NCBI GenBank assembly: GCA_016717325.1 | Contig: JADKFV010000010.1 | Coordinates: 1 to 64,000, forward strand | DNA from: Bacteroidota bacterium | GTDB taxonomy: Bacteria > Bacteroidota > Bacteroidia > AKYH767-A > OLB10 | Direction of reading: 5' to 3' | DNA: 64,000 nucleotides | In this document: in pieces, positions 18,519-28,441 of the stretch | Layout: each line of letters opens with the position of its first letter | Numbering within the stretch: position 1 is the first letter of the stretch | Notes under the pieces: model-generated | Databases searched by the model: none | The model's input: only the letters and a program-made list of their open reading frames with translations | What the model was told of the DNA's origin: nothing | Translations under genes and position numbers: made by a program

Positions 18519-21242
18519 TTACTGCGAGTATTGCTCATCATAAAAATTGAGATAACCTTCAATATCTTTGGTCACCATCAACTTACCGAAGTTTGAAGGC
18601 GATATTAAAAACACCTGATACTCGTAATTGCTTTTATCATCAAATACTTCCTCGTCCGACAGCAGTGTTTCCATATAGGACGATGCCTCTTCGCGGTTCG
18701 TAAATTGTTTTACAGCAAGGTATTGTTTTTCGGAACCTATAAATGCATTGTTAATTTGATATCCAGCAACACTATAAAATTTTGTGTTGAAGTTTGATAT
18801 TTTTATTTTCAATTCATTTAAATTGATGGTTTTATTTTCAAACACCATTACAAAATAGTGAATAGTATCCGGGTTAAAAGCGAAAGGTGTTTTTGGCAAC
18901 TCATTATTGGCTTGTGTTGAATCTGACTGATTGATATTTTCCGTTTTTGAGCTATCTGTCACCTCTTGGTTTACGGCTTTTTTGCCTCCATTCAAATTAT
19001 TCTTTGTGATATAATCCAATATGTTTTTTGCCGTGATGCTTACACTGTCTTTGGGATAATGCGCAATCACATCGCGAAGTGAAAGTTCAAAATCGCTGAT
19101 AGGCCTGGTTTTGCCAATGGCCAACGACTTTAGCAATTCGAATTTAGGCGTGAGCGAATTAGGTGGAAACAACGAATCGGCCTCATTTTTTCTTTCTATT
19201 ACAGCAAGAAACTGCTGATTCTGATATGCCTTGTAAGTGTTCTCATAATATGTTTGAATAATGTCGGCACGTTGTTGTTTGTTGTTAAAATATTCGGGAT
19301 TAAGAATCAACTTTGCATAGTCGCTATCAGCATATTTTGTCAGCAAAAGATTTTTATAGTATTCTGCTTTCTCGGCATTACCCAATTCAGAGTATAACCG
19401 GTACAGGTTATAGTAAGAAGGCAATTTAAATTTCGAATCGGGAAAACGTTCGAGTAAGCCTTCAAAATTATCGCGCGATTGGGGATACTCTTTCAATTGC
19501 TCGCGATAAATAATTCCAATGTTGTAATACGCTTCATCAATCTTGGCATTCGATGCAACGAGTGCTTCGGACGTTACCGGTAATTTTTTCAAATAGATTT
19601 CTTTGCGTTTGGCATCGGCAAGTTTCGAAATGGAATCGTTATACGCAGTCATATCTATTTTATCTTCGCCTTGTTCACTATTTGCCTGTGCTTGCGATTC
19701 CTTTTCTTTTCTGCGCCAGTTATCTTCGAGCGGCCGGTTACCCCATTTTTTTATAAACTCATTGAAGCCAAAAGATAATGTTGCTGTATTATAAAAATAC
19801 CATGCTCCATTACCTGCACCTGGAATTTGCTGGTTTGTATTTTTACGGATATTCTCTTCATTCAGGGTTTGATTTACCTGATTTTCGTTTTGTATTTCCT
19901 CCTGCTTTTTTTTCTCGGCTTCTAATTTTTGTCGCTCTTTTTCTTCGTTTTCTTTTTTAATAATGCCAGCTATGTAATCTTCCCTTTCCTTTTCACTTAA
20001 CTTAGCTATTGCTTGTAAACTATCCTCATTTTCTATCACCATCATGTTTTCAACCAGGCGTGTGAGGGTCGATTTCTTATTACTTATTTGGTCGTAAGTG
20101 GGATAGTCTTTTGTAAGAAATTGCATGGTGCTGTCATAGTAAGCCTGTGCTGCACGGTAATTCTTTTTACTGAATGATATTTCGCCAAGGTCGAGGTATG
20201 ATATTGCTTTTTGATTATTATTACTAATGCTGGATGCAACAGATTTTTTCAACAAGTCAACCTCTTCTTCTTCTTTGCTTTCTTTTTTCGCAATACCTGC
20301 CAGGGCATAATAAATTTGATCGCGGTATTCTTTATTTTTATCATCACGCAACATTTTGTTCAGCTGCTTCTTTACTGTTCCCCCGCTGGCACTTTCGGCA
20401 TCGAATACCCGGGCACGATTTATTTTTGCATTAAAAGCTAACTCATAATATGGGTTCATTTTTATAACCTTTTCATACAGGCCATATGCCTTTCGCGAGT
20501 CGCCCAATTTTTGATACAACTGTGCCAAAATAAAACGGTATCGAACTTTATCATCTTTTTTTCGTGAATTGGCTACTGCCTCTTCCAATGCCTTTATCTC
20601 ATTGGGTATATCATCTTTTTTACTGTAATAATCGGCCTTTACCAAACTGAACAACTGCTTTTGCTTAGGCGTCATTTTACTTTGGTTGTTCAAAAAATCG
20701 ATAACATATTCGGCATCTACCATTTTGCCAAGCTGCATGTAAGTAAGCGTAAGCCATATCATGGCATCGTAGCGCGAATTGCTTTCTTTATACTCCGAAG
20801 CAGTGAATTGAAATGCCTCTATGGCAGTCCAGTAATCGTGTTTGTAAAATTGCGCCAGACCTACCATTAGATAATTTTCATCAATCCACTTACAATATTC
20901 TTTGCCTTTTATTTTGATAGAGTGCTTTTGAATAACAATGGAAGATTTCTTTATGGCCTCATCCAAATCGGGATAGTTTGCTTTGGCTTGATTGTCGTCA
21001 CCAAGCTTAAAAATACTTAATGTGCGTTCAAATTTATCGGGTTGTGCTGTTGCTAGTTTTTTTGCTACTTCCTGTACTTTTTCGCGGGCATTAAAATATC
21101 CGTTGTAATGCGATGTAGTGTTGTGCCATGCCCTGCTCACCATGGTATTGCGTTTACGCGAACATGAACCAGTAAATATAATGGTTGCAATAAATGCTAA
21201 AAGAATCAACGACTTCAATGCCGGTGTGTGTATAGTTTTCAC
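18519..21242 (-). CDS. porW: T9SS-associated TPR lipoprotein PorW/SprE
   Basis: A large TPR lipoprotein. I prefer the GTG at 21240-21242, which gives VKTIHTPALKSLILLAFIATIIFTGSC with lipobox FTGSC; an ATG at 21326 would add 28 non-signal residues. Just after the Cys is the PorW/SprE signature SRAWHNTTSHYNGYFNAREK. TPR units then run through most of the protein (MVGLAQFYKHDYWTAIEAFQF; YDAMIWLTLTYMQLGKM; YRFILAQLYQKLGDSRKAY; YNLYRLYSELGNAEKAEYY). A charged coiled coil rich in Glu and Lys lies near the middle (EKEREDYIAGIIKKENEEK). The C-terminus (YFVMVFENKTINLNEL ... FLISPSNFGKLMVTKDI) is also family-typical. PorW links the T9SS motor to the outer-membrane translocon, fitting the many T9SS cargo genes in this window. 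Confidence 0.85.
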   Translation of the reverse strand: MKTIHTPALKSLILLAFIATIIFTGSCSRKRNTMVSRAWHNTTSHYNGYFNAREKVQEVAKKLATAQPDKFERTLSIFKLGDDNQAKANYPDLDEAIKKSSIVIQKHSIKIKGKEYCKWIDENYLMVGLAQFYKHDYWTAIEAFQFTASEYKESNSRYDAMIWLTLTYMQLGKMVDAEYVIDFLNNQSKMTPKQKQLFSLVKADYYSKKDDIPNEIKALEEAVANSRKKDDKVRYRFILAQLYQKLGDSRKAYGLYEKVIKMNPYYELAFNAKINRARVFDAESASGGTVKKQLNKMLRDDKNKEYRDQIYYALAGIAKKESKEEEEVDLLKKSVASSISNNNQKAISYLDLGEISFSKKNYRAAQAYYDSTMQFLTKDYPTYDQISNKKSTLTRLVENMMVIENEDSLQAIAKLSEKEREDYIAGIIKKENEEKERQKLEAEKKKQEEIQNENQVNQTLNEENIRKNTNQQIPGAGNGAWYFYNTATLSFGFNEFIKKWGNRPLEDNWRRKEKESQAQANSEQGEDKIDMTAYNDSISKLADAKRKEIYLKKLPVTSEALVASNAKIDEAYYNIGIIYREQLKEYPQSRDNFEGLLERFPDSKFKLPSYYNLYRLYSELGNAEKAEYYKNLLLTKYADSDYAKLILNPEYFNNKQQRADIIQTYYENTYKAYQNQQFLAVIERKNEADSLFPPNSLTPKFELLKSLAIGKTRPISDFELSLRDVIAHYPKDSVSITAKNILDYITKNNLNGGKKAVNQEVTDSSKTENINQSDSTQANNELPKTPFAFNPDTIHYFVMVFENKTINLNELKIKISNFNTKFYSVAGYQINNAFIGSEKQYLAVKQFTNREEASSYMETLLSDEEVFDDKSNYEYQVFLISPSNFGKLMVTKDIEGYLNFYDEQYSQ

Positions 21243-21370
21243 TTTTTCGAACTGCTTAATTTGAACAATTATAAACTTCAAAAATGCAAATTTATTATAA
21301 TTGTTATAAATAGGAAATAGCGCCAATCATAAGTTTGGTAATAAACGGTAACAGGAAGGTGCTTTGAAGA

Positions 21371-22033
21371 TTAAATGCCCAAATATTTCATAAGTGAATC
21401 ATAACGATCCTGAAAATCGGGATTGACCAAAGCTGTGGAATACGATGCTGTAATTTTATAATCATGGCGGAAAAACCCTGCTTCGATCCGTGCCAAATCG
21501 ATGTTGTTGAGGCGCATGGTAACTTCATTTGTATTGCCATCGGCCATCAGGTTTACATCTACACTAAGCACATTGGCACCGTTGGATTCGGCAATGTTTA
21601 TAATTTTCGACAATAAATAATCGCGCATGGGGCACTCAAGCACAATGATACTGCAATCGTCCGATGCCCATTTTATTTGGGCAAAACAGTCGATGAGGCT
21701 GGCAGCAGTTATTAAGCCCAGATAATGGCCCTCACGATTCAATACCGGAATAATTTCGAGTTGGTTATTGGTACAAAATGTAAAAGCGCCATAATAATGC
21801 TGATCGTTGTACATAAATGAGCGAACTATTTTTACATCGGTAGCGGCTAAGGGAAGATTTACATCGCTTATTTTTTTCAAGTGTTCTTCTTCAATTACGC
21901 CAATAAAAGTTTTTTCTTTAAGTACCGGAAGCTGACGCACTTTGAAAACCTGCATCCAATTGAGCGCCTTGGCAACAGTATCTGTTGTTTTAAGTGGTGG
22001 TAGTTCTTTATTTATTAATTGCTGCAGGTTCAT
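21371..22033 (-). CDS. CBS-pair domain protein with ACT-like C-terminus
   Basis: This 220-residue cytoplasmic protein has two CBS motifs: residues 5-55 (LPPLKTTDTVAKALNWMQVFKVRQLPVL) and about 65-120 (VKIVRSFM ... IIPVLNREGHYLGLITAASLID). The second half (CSIIVLECPMRDYLLSKIINIAESNGANVLSVDVN) reads like an ACT-type regulatory fold. Such proteins sense adenine nucleotides or amino acids. It follows porW on the same strand with a 130-base gap. Its target is not evident. Confidence 0.82.
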   Translation of the reverse strand: MNLQQLINKELPPLKTTDTVAKALNWMQVFKVRQLPVLKEKTFIGVIEEEHLKKISDVNLPLAATDVKIVRSFMYNDQHYYGAFTFCTNNQLEIIPVLNREGHYLGLITAASLIDCFAQIKWASDDCSIIVLECPMRDYLLSKIINIAESNGANVLSVDVNLMADGNTNEVTMRLNNIDLARIEAGFFRHDYKITASYSTALVNPDFQDRYDSLMKYLGI

Positions 22034-22201
22034 GTTTTTGTTTTTAAATTACTTGTTGTCTCTCAAATAGCATTCCATCTTATACACCTTTGCAATTATA
22101 AACGATAAATAACTCGGTTTGGATGTATTGGCAAATATTTTTTACAAGATATTGACACATTTTGGTGAACAAAAAAAAATGAAAATCTTGTCGCAATAAT
22201 T

Positions 22202-23452
22202 TTAAAAAGCACTCACCACTTTTTTCACTCCCTCGACCAACTTATCAACTTCTTCCATTGTATTATAAAACATATACGATGCGCGCACTGTTCCGGCAAT
22301 GCAAAGTTGATCCATAACGGGTTGTGTACAATGTTGCCCTGTACGAACTGCTATGCCCATAGTATCGAGATACATGCCGGCATCCATGGCATTAACTCCA
22401 TCTATTACAAATGATACTACACTGGCTTTATTAGTTGCAGTACCTATGAGTTTAACTTTTTCAATTTGTTTTAATTGTTGCATTGTATATTCCATCAAAG
22501 CTATTTCATGTGCAAGGCATTGAGTACGATCCAAACTGTTGTAATAGTCAACCGCTACACCAAGTGCAATCACATCGGCAATATTTTGTGTGCCGGCCTC
22601 AAACCGGAAGGGTATATCGTTGTAAGTGGTTTTTGCAAACGATACCGATTTTATCATATCGCCACCACCTTGGTATGGAGGCATTTGTTCTAAAATATTT
22701 TGCTTGCCATACAACATACCTACCCCTGTAGGGCCACACATTTTATGTGCGCTGAAAGCAAAAAAATCGCAATCCATTTTTTGTACATCTATCACATCGT
22801 GCACTATGGCTTGCGCTCCATCTATCATCACCACAGCACCACATTTATGCGCGAGTGCAATTATTTTTTCTACTGGATTAATGGTGCCCAACGAATTTGA
22901 TGTATGCACTACCGATACTAATTTAGTTTTTGGTGATAAAAGTTTTTCATATTCATCCATCAACAATTCGCCTGCATCGTTCATGGGAATAATTTTGAGC
23001 ACAGCATTTTTTTCTTCGCACAGCATTTGCCATGGCACTATATTACTATGGTGTTCCATAGTGCTGATAATAATTTCATCGCCCGGCAAAATATTTTTTC
23101 TACCCCATGTAGATGCCACAAGATTTATGGCTTCGGTAGTGCCACGTACAAACACAATTTCTTTTTCGCTTGCCGCATTAATAAAAGTGGCTACCTTACC
23201 ACGCACAGCATCATAAGCTGCAGATGCCCGTTGACTCAAATAATGTACACCACGGTGTATGTTAGCATTGTAATGCTCGTAGTAATTTTTTATGCTATCG
23301 ATAACCACTTGTGGCTTTTGCGATGTAGCTGCATTATCTAAATAAACCAACGACTTATTTTTATAAATCACTTCTTGCAGTATAGGAAAATCGGCACGCG
23401 ACTGTGCCGGTGTTTTTAATTTTGTGTCGATATTTTTTATTGTTGCTTCCAA
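22202..23452 (-). CDS. sufS: Cysteine desulfurase SufS
   Basis: This 416-residue PLP enzyme of the class V aminotransferase fold is group II (SufS-like). Visible sites are YLDNAATSQKP near the start, STMEHHSNIVPW, MIDGAQAIVHD, the PLP lysine in FSAHKMCGPTGVGML (about residue 236), and the catalytic Cys loop RTGQHCTQPVMD. The short loop and RVRAS-type end (VRASYMFYNTMEEVDKL) fit SufS rather than IscS. It releases sulfur from cysteine for Fe-S cluster assembly. No sufBCD or sufE follows; instead it is seven bases downstream of an XRE regulator, which suggests co-expression under that regulator. Confidence 0.92.
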   Translation of the reverse strand: MEATIKNIDTKLKTPAQSRADFPILQEVIYKNKSLVYLDNAATSQKPQVVIDSIKNYYEHYNANIHRGVHYLSQRASAAYDAVRGKVATFINAASEKEIVFVRGTTEAINLVASTWGRKNILPGDEIIISTMEHHSNIVPWQMLCEEKNAVLKIIPMNDAGELLMDEYEKLLSPKTKLVSVVHTSNSLGTINPVEKIIALAHKCGAVVMIDGAQAIVHDVIDVQKMDCDFFAFSAHKMCGPTGVGMLYGKQNILEQMPPYQGGGDMIKSVSFAKTTYNDIPFRFEAGTQNIADVIALGVAVDYYNSLDRTQCLAHEIALMEYTMQQLKQIEKVKLIGTATNKASVVSFVIDGVNAMDAGMYLDTMGIAVRTGQHCTQPVMDQLCIAGTVRASYMFYNTMEEVDKLVEGVKKVVSAF

Positions 23453-23459
23453 TGATTTT

Positions 23460-23858
23460 TTATTTTGAATTACGCAAGGGCAATGCGCTTTTCTTTTTCA
23501 ACTTCTCTTTTAGTTTGTAATTTTCAAGCATTAAATCTTGAATTTTTTTGTCCTTATCTTGTATTTGCTTCAATAAAATTTCGTGTTCCATTCCATTTTG
23601 ATATACAACACCTTTTTCAAGATGATTGTTATGGTTGCTGATATTAAAAATTACTTTTTCATCGAAGTGAATTATGTCGTCCATTTTCATTTCGAATATA
23701 GCTGCTATAGCTTCTAGATATTTTGCACTTATTTTATCGTCCGATTGTTCTATGCGGCTGTATTGCGGCTGCTCTATATTCATTTGCTTAGCCATATAGC
23801 CTTGACTTAGCCCTTTCAATTCGCGTATCTTTTTTATTTTGTAACCTATGTAATTCAT
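23460..23858 (-). CDS. XRE-family transcriptional regulator with C-terminal coiled coil
   Basis: Residues 1-60 form a Cro/C1-type HTH (IGYKIKKIRELKGLSQGYMAKQMNIEQPQYSRIEQ). A linker follows, then a charged helix likely to form a coiled coil for dimerisation (LKQIQDKDKKIQDLMLENYKLKEKLKKK). It probably binds the palindrome at 23893-23912 just upstream and thereby controls itself and the sufS gene that follows after seven bases. The role is inferred from position. Confidence 0.85.
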   Translation of the reverse strand: MNYIGYKIKKIRELKGLSQGYMAKQMNIEQPQYSRIEQSDDKISAKYLEAIAAIFEMKMDDIIHFDEKVIFNISNHNNHLEKGVVYQNGMEHEILLKQIQDKDKKIQDLMLENYKLKEKLKKKSALPLRNSK

Positions 23859-23877
23859 AATAATTTTTTGTTTCGCA

Positions 23878-23912
23878 CAAAACTAACATAAATTATATCA
23901 GATTTGATATAA
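23878..23912 (-). promoter_or_regulatory. XRE promoter (TAGTTTTG box) with palindromic operator
   Basis: On the minus strand TAGTTTTG (23885-23878) fits the Bacteroidota TAnnTTTG -7 box and lies about 20 bases before the XRE start. Directly upstream, 23893-23912 reads TTATATCAGATTTGATATAA, with 8-base inverted arms around GATT, covering the region where the -33 element would be. A repressor bound there would block the promoter. Confidence 0.5.
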
Positions 23913-24026
23913 GTTATAACCAAACCGATATTTTTAATGCAAAACCTTTGTTGCTAATTTGATAAAACAAAAAGGGTAGCTGAAAACTTTATAGAGTAGG
24001 CATACAAAAAAAAAAATTATACGAAA

Positions 24027-25187
24027 ATGAAAAAACTCAATTATTTATGGATTACTTTGCTTTTGGTTTTTTATGGGTCTTGTAAAAAACAAAACGAAGC
24101 TATTGAAAGTAAAACAATCACATCAACAAATTCTAATGCAAAAATTGATGATGAAGCAATTTATGATGCAATGTTAAGAACAGCGGCAATTGGCTTATTG
24201 TATTATCAAAACGATGTTGCTTTTAGGGCGACAGTTAATGCCGGAGTCGCAAAGCAATTTGATGGTGACGATAATGTACTAATGAGAGAATTAGGAGCGG
24301 CTTATGCAAATATGCCTACAAACTTCCAAACATCAATCAATTTGCATGGGACTGGTTTGAATTGTTATACAGATTTACCTCACATAGGTGAAGCAATTAA
24401 TGGCTTCGAATATTTTGATGATTCAGCATACATACAAATTTATATTCCTAATGCAGATATTGTTGATTTAAATTCTACTCCTATAATATGTATCAACACA
24501 GATGACGATGAGGTTTTACCTGGTTATTACATTGATGCGAGTGGAGTATTACAAGTAATAGATGAAGTAGACGAAGAATATGCCGAAACACATTTAGTTT
24601 GGGTGGTTTCTGTTAATGAAACCACGGGGATCAAATTTGGTGGCGAAGAAATAAATTTTGGAAGTTATTTTCCAGCTCCACCTACAGCTGACGATATGTT
24701 GTTTCGTAATGATTATATTTATTTTTGGGATAAAAAGGAAAATTGGGGAAATGGTCGTGGAGAGTTTTCTTATCAAGTAACTAAATATTTAAGTTGTTCA
24801 GATGATCCAAATCACCATGTAGAATTTACTGGAATTAATGCATTCAGAATTTGCAAAAATGATTTAAATAAAAATTTTGTTTGGGAAAAATATTTTGCCA
24901 ATTATGAGCCGGGCTTCAATGATGTTTGGAGGGGTAACGAATTTTTGGGTATAATTTTCTATGAATTGGATAAGAAGCGTACATTTGATATTAAAATCAA
25001 CTTTGATTCCCCATGTTATGGATATATCATAACCTCCAAACAAGATCCGTATTATACTGCAAGGCTCGAAAGAACGTTCGGTAGTTCTTCGAGTTGGGTG
25101 ACGTTTGTTTTGCCTACACAACTGCTAGGCCCCGAAAACAGACCGTCTAATGGAGCGGATTTCCATGCAAGTTCAAAAAACTATTAA
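24027..25187 (+). CDS. Lipoprotein of unknown function
   Basis: This 386-residue protein has a lipoprotein signal (MKKLNYLWITLLLVFYGSC) followed by a disordered Lys/Asn/Ser linker. The next part is helical (YDAMLRTAAIGLLYYQNDVAFRATVNAG). The middle is acidic with strands (IYIPNADIVDLNSTPIICINTDDDEVLPGYYIDASGVLQVIDEVDEEYAETHLVWVVSV; residues 145-200). The C-terminus resembles a small beta-rich domain responding to folding cues (DIKINFDSPCYGYIITSK). I do not recognise the family. It opens an accessory island on the plus strand, with a strong terminator right after its stop separating it from the barrel gene. Confidence 0.75.
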   Translation: MKKLNYLWITLLLVFYGSCKKQNEAIESKTITSTNSNAKIDDEAIYDAMLRTAAIGLLYYQNDVAFRATVNAGVAKQFDGDDNVLMRELGAAYANMPTNFQTSINLHGTGLNCYTDLPHIGEAINGFEYFDDSAYIQIYIPNADIVDLNSTPIICINTDDDEVLPGYYIDASGVLQVIDEVDEEYAETHLVWVVSVNETTGIKFGGEEINFGSYFPAPPTADDMLFRNDYIYFWDKKENWGNGRGEFSYQVTKYLSCSDDPNHHVEFTGINAFRICKNDLNKNFVWEKYFANYEPGFNDVWRGNEFLGIIFYELDKKRTFDIKINFDSPCYGYIITSKQDPYYTARLERTFGSSSSWVTFVLPTQLLGPENRPSNGADFHASSKNY

Positions 25188-25199
25188 TTCGATTTGAAT

Positions 25200-25230
25200 A
25201 AGAGTGAGTTTGCTTTAAACTCACTCTTTT
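25200..25230 (+). terminator. Rho-independent terminator
   Basis: Perfect 12-base stem, AAGAGTGAGTTT (25200-25211) with AAACTCACTCTT (25217-25228), loop GCTTT, followed by TT and an AT-rich tail. It lies 12 bases after the lipoprotein stop and just before the next start at 25242. Confidence 0.85.
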
Positions 25231-25241
25231 AAATTATTTAA

Positions 25242-26009
25242 ATGAAAAATAAAAAAATTAGCATCACAATTGTTTTCGCTTTAATTTGCTCAATTTGTCA
25301 TAGTCAAAATTTTATACACAATTTTGATTTTGGTTTAAATAATCACATATACAAAAGATTAAACTATGGCCAAAGTCGCCCAACCAATAAATATACTAAA
25401 AGTACCTTTATTAATTATGGGCTTGAATACCATAATTCAAAATATAACACTTTTTTCAAAATGGATTTCAGTTATCGTAACAATAAGTTTAAATACGATT
25501 ATGATAACCCAACCCGATATGCCGATGTAGTACATTTTTTTAATTATGGTCGTCCTCAACTTGGAATTTCCTTGATGTTCGTCAATAAGTTTAAATTTAC
25601 TAACAAAATATTCTTACAATTGGGTTGTGGTCTTGGTATGCTAGTTTCAACTAATGAGATAATACGAAATGCCAATGATGGCGAAAAGGTGGCAACTATT
25701 TATCCTAAAAACAACATTGATTCAGTATATTATTACTTAAGCACAATACATCAAAACACCATTTGTCCGACAGTTACATGTGCTCTTGATATAAATTATT
25801 ACCTTAATGCAAACATTGTACTTTGTATGGGAATAAAATGTGAAACAGGTTTTATAGACTCTCAATCGCAATTGTTGCTTTATAATTCTTATATATTTTA
25901 CGGCAATTACTCAACAATTTTGGAGTTCGCTTCAACTAGCAATACCTCCATTATTTTTACAACAGGTATAAAATTTTCGAACAATATTTTTAAGAAAACA
26001 AAAAAGTAG
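25242..26009 (+). CDS. Outer-membrane barrel-like protein, paralogue 1
   Basis: The 255-residue product has a signal peptide (MKNKKISITIVFALICSICHSQ) and alternating strands of a small beta barrel or lipocalin-like outer-membrane protein (FFKMDFSYRNNKFKYD; QLGISLMFVNKFKFTNKIFLQLGCGLGML). The C-terminal strand SIIFTTGIKFSNNIFKK is nearly the same as SFIFSTGIEFSNNLFKK in the protein at 30225-31007, so the two are paralogues. Family otherwise unknown. The gene lies between a terminator and a fragment of a duplicated gene next to IS66. Confidence 0.75.
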   Translation: MKNKKISITIVFALICSICHSQNFIHNFDFGLNNHIYKRLNYGQSRPTNKYTKSTFINYGLEYHNSKYNTFFKMDFSYRNNKFKYDYDNPTRYADVVHFFNYGRPQLGISLMFVNKFKFTNKIFLQLGCGLGMLVSTNEIIRNANDGEKVATIYPKNNIDSVYYYLSTIHQNTICPTVTCALDINYYLNANIVLCMGIKCETGFIDSQSQLLLYNSYIFYGNYSTILEFASTSNTSIIFTTGIKFSNNIFKKTKK

Positions 26010-26036
26010 AGGAGTTAAGCTATTTACATATTTTTT

Positions 26037-26116
26037 GCAGGTTACTCCTCGGCAGAGCCTGATTCCGTTTCAGTTCATGTTTACAATTTTCACTCTAAAA
26101 ACTATATTTACAAACT
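26037..26116 (+). repeat. Duplicated gene fragment (copy of 28891-28971)
   Basis: From GCAGGTTACTCC to ACAAACT this segment repeats the sequence at 28891-28971 with a few substitutions and one indel. Translated it gives AGYSSAEPDSVSVHV, the same peptide as inside the protein at 28489. It has no start codon and is a remnant of an earlier duplication, now separated from its parent by the IS66 insertion. Confidence 0.85.
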
Positions 26117-26214
26117 ACTAAATTTTTCAACTAGATTCAGTGTAACCCACCGACCAACCCATATTGTGTATATTTTTCATAGTCTGTTAGTTTGCAGTAA
26201 AATAAAGAGAAAAA

Positions 26215-26508
26215 ATGCAAACAAACAAATCGCGATTTAGCAAAGATCAAAAGCAAGTCCATATTAATGATTGGAAAGAATCGGGAAAGAGCAAACGTGC
26301 ATATTGCCTGGAACACAACATTCCATACTACACATTTTGCTCCTGGAAGCAGCTGCAAGTTTCTGCACCCAAGCAATTTGTGCCCATCGAAATTTCGAAA
26401 GCAACAGCCTCGCCATTTGCCACCTTGCACTTTGCGCATAACATTACGGTGGAGATACATGAGCACGTACAAGCTACCTACCTGCAACAACTTATTGTAT
26501 GCAAATAA
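26215..26508 (+). CDS. tnpA: IS66 accessory protein TnpA
   Basis: This 97-residue protein has an N-terminal HTH-like segment (FSKDQKQVHINDWKESGKSKRAYCLEHNIPYYTFCSWKQ; residues 8-46) seen in IS66 OrfA proteins. A short strand-rich end follows (FVPIEIS ... ATLHFAHNITVEIHEHV). It is required with TnpB for efficient IS66 transposition. It overlaps tnpB by 10 bases. Confidence 0.85.
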   Translation: MQTNKSRFSKDQKQVHINDWKESGKSKRAYCLEHNIPYYTFCSWKQLQVSAPKQFVPIEISKATASPFATLHFAHNITVEIHEHVQATYLQQLIVCK

Positions 26509-26867
26509 CATTTCCGGCCACCACACGCTATCACCTGTATGCAGGTGCGACCGATATGCGCAAAGGATACAACAGTTTGTGCGGCTTGGTGCAAATGCAT
26601 TTTCACAGCACGGTATTGAGTGGCGATGTATTTATATTTATCAATCGCCCGCGCAACCGCATCAAACTTTTGCAATGGCAGCACGATGGATATGCCATTT
26701 ATCAAAAACGATTGGAGCGTGGCACTTATGAAGTTCCTGTACACAACTCGCAAACAACGGCCATAAATTTATCAGCGCAACAACTGCAGTTTATACTCGA
26801 AGGCATCATGCTATCGAGCATAAAAAAACGCAAGCGATATGAGCATGCGATTGTTGATAAAAGTTAA
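26499..26867 (+). CDS. tnpB: IS66 accessory protein TnpB
   Basis: This 122-residue protein carries the IS66 Orf2 signature HLYAGATDMRKGYNSLCGLVQ (residues 11-31), then GDVFIFINRPRNRIKLLQW and LERGTYEVP. It is the second of the three IS66 genes and shows no disruption. The exact biochemical role of TnpB is not known. Confidence 0.92.
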   Translation: MQITFPATTRYHLYAGATDMRKGYNSLCGLVQMHFHSTVLSGDVFIFINRPRNRIKLLQWQHDGYAIYQKRLERGTYEVPVHNSQTTAINLSAQQLQFILEGIMLSSIKKRKRYEHAIVDKS

Positions 26868-26912
26868 CAAAATCAATACTCTCAAGCCAACGTGTGTTGT
26901 ATATTTGCACGC

Positions 26913-28441
26913 ATGATTGAAGCAACTGCAACTCCTTCTTATCAAGAGTTATTACAACAAAGTATTCAGCAGAAACAGATTATTGAAATCCTTACATCAG
27001 AAAACAATACTCTTTCCTCCAACTACGAAACACTTTCCTCCAATTATGAAAAACTATCCTTTGAGTTAGCCCAACTCAAACGTATGATATTTGGAATCAA
27101 GAGCGAGCGTTTTGTGGCTGCCAATAAGAATCAATTGCAATTGGCAATAGATATTAATCATCAACCAACCACACCCACACAAGAACCTACAACCCAACAG
27201 ATAACGTATACACGTACAGTTGCAAAAAAAGAAACAACACATCAAGGCCGTATTCCTATACCGGCACACATACCGCGCGAAATTATTTTGCTAGAGCCAC
27301 AAGAAGATATTAGTGGATTAAAAAAAATAGGCGAAGAAGTAACCGAAGAATTGCACATAAAGCCCGGCCATTTATTTGTAAAAAATATGTGCGGTCCAAA
27401 TATGCCAAGCCAAATAACGAAGGCGTGATAACGGCATCGCTACCACCACGCCCTATTGACAAATGCATGGCCGGAGCCAGTTTGCTCGCAACCATCATTG
27501 TAGATAAATATGTAGACCACTTGCCGCTTTACCGACAGATGCAACGCTTTGAACGTAACGGTATGCATATACCATCGTCCACCATTACCGACTGGACGCG
27601 CCAAAGCGCACAACTACTTGTACCCTTGGCGGATGTGTTGCGAAAAGAAATAATCACCTCGCAATATCTGATGGTTGATGAATCGCCCATACGTGTGTTG
27701 GATCGCGACAAACCAAACGGCACACACCAGGGCTACTATTGGGTATATCGCTCTACAGAAAAAAATCTTATACTTTTTGATTATCAAAAAGGGCGCGGGC
27801 GCGATGGGCCAACTACTATGCTCGAAGGTTTTACAGGACACCTGCAAACAGACGGCTACCAAGTGTATGAACAATTTGAAAAAAACAAAAACATCCAACT
27901 CGTAGGCTGCATGGCCCATGCACGAAGGTATTTTGACCAAGCCCTGCAAAACGATAATGCGCGTGCTAACCAGGCGCTTAACTTTTTTGCTCAACTATAT
28001 GCAGTAGAAAAAATCGCCCGTGAACAAGACTATACTCATGACCAATGCATGCAACTGCGTCAAGAAAAAAGTGTGAGCATACTTGCGCAACTAAAGCAAT
28101 GGATGCAAGACAACATCATGCACGTAACTCCGCAAAGCTCCATTGGCAAAGCCATAACCTACACCCTTGCACGATGGGATAAACTATGCCTATATACTAC
28201 CAATGGAAAAATCCAAATAGACAACAACCTGGTAGAAAACAGCATAAGGCCACTGGCAATAGGTAGAAAAAATTATTTGTTTGCCGGTTCACACGATGCC
28301 GCTGCAAGAGCCGCTGCAATCTATTCAATCATGGGTACTTGCAAAATAAACAATATCAATCCTTACCAATGGCTCGAGCAAACACTCCCACTCATCAACG
28401 ATACCAAACTATCGCAACTTAATGACCTGTTGCCAGTATAA
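26913..28441 (+). CDS. tnpC: IS66 transposase TnpC (frameshifted)
   Basis: I start at ATG 26913 (MIEATATPSYQEL). The N-terminus has a leucine-zipper-like coil, with a repeated NYETLSS/NYEKLSF, and the zf-IS66-like region. At A6 27380-27385 the frame breaks: the first part ends in FVKNMCGPNM. One extra A would give VKKYVRSKYAKPNNEGVITASLPPRPIDK, the conserved IS66 bridge. The second part has the DDE_Tnp_IS66 core: QYLMVDESPIRV, QTDGYQVYEQF, CMAHARRYFDQAL and NNLVENSIRPLAIGRKNYLFAGS. The C-terminal IS66 domain is complete. If the base loss is real, the element cannot move on its own. Confidence 0.85.

Noticed and set aside
27370..27400. Programmed ribosomal frameshift in IS66 TnpC
   Set aside because: IS66 transposases are normally made from one continuous frame, and the break is at an A6 run like several other genes here. 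An ordinary indel is more likely than programmed shifting.
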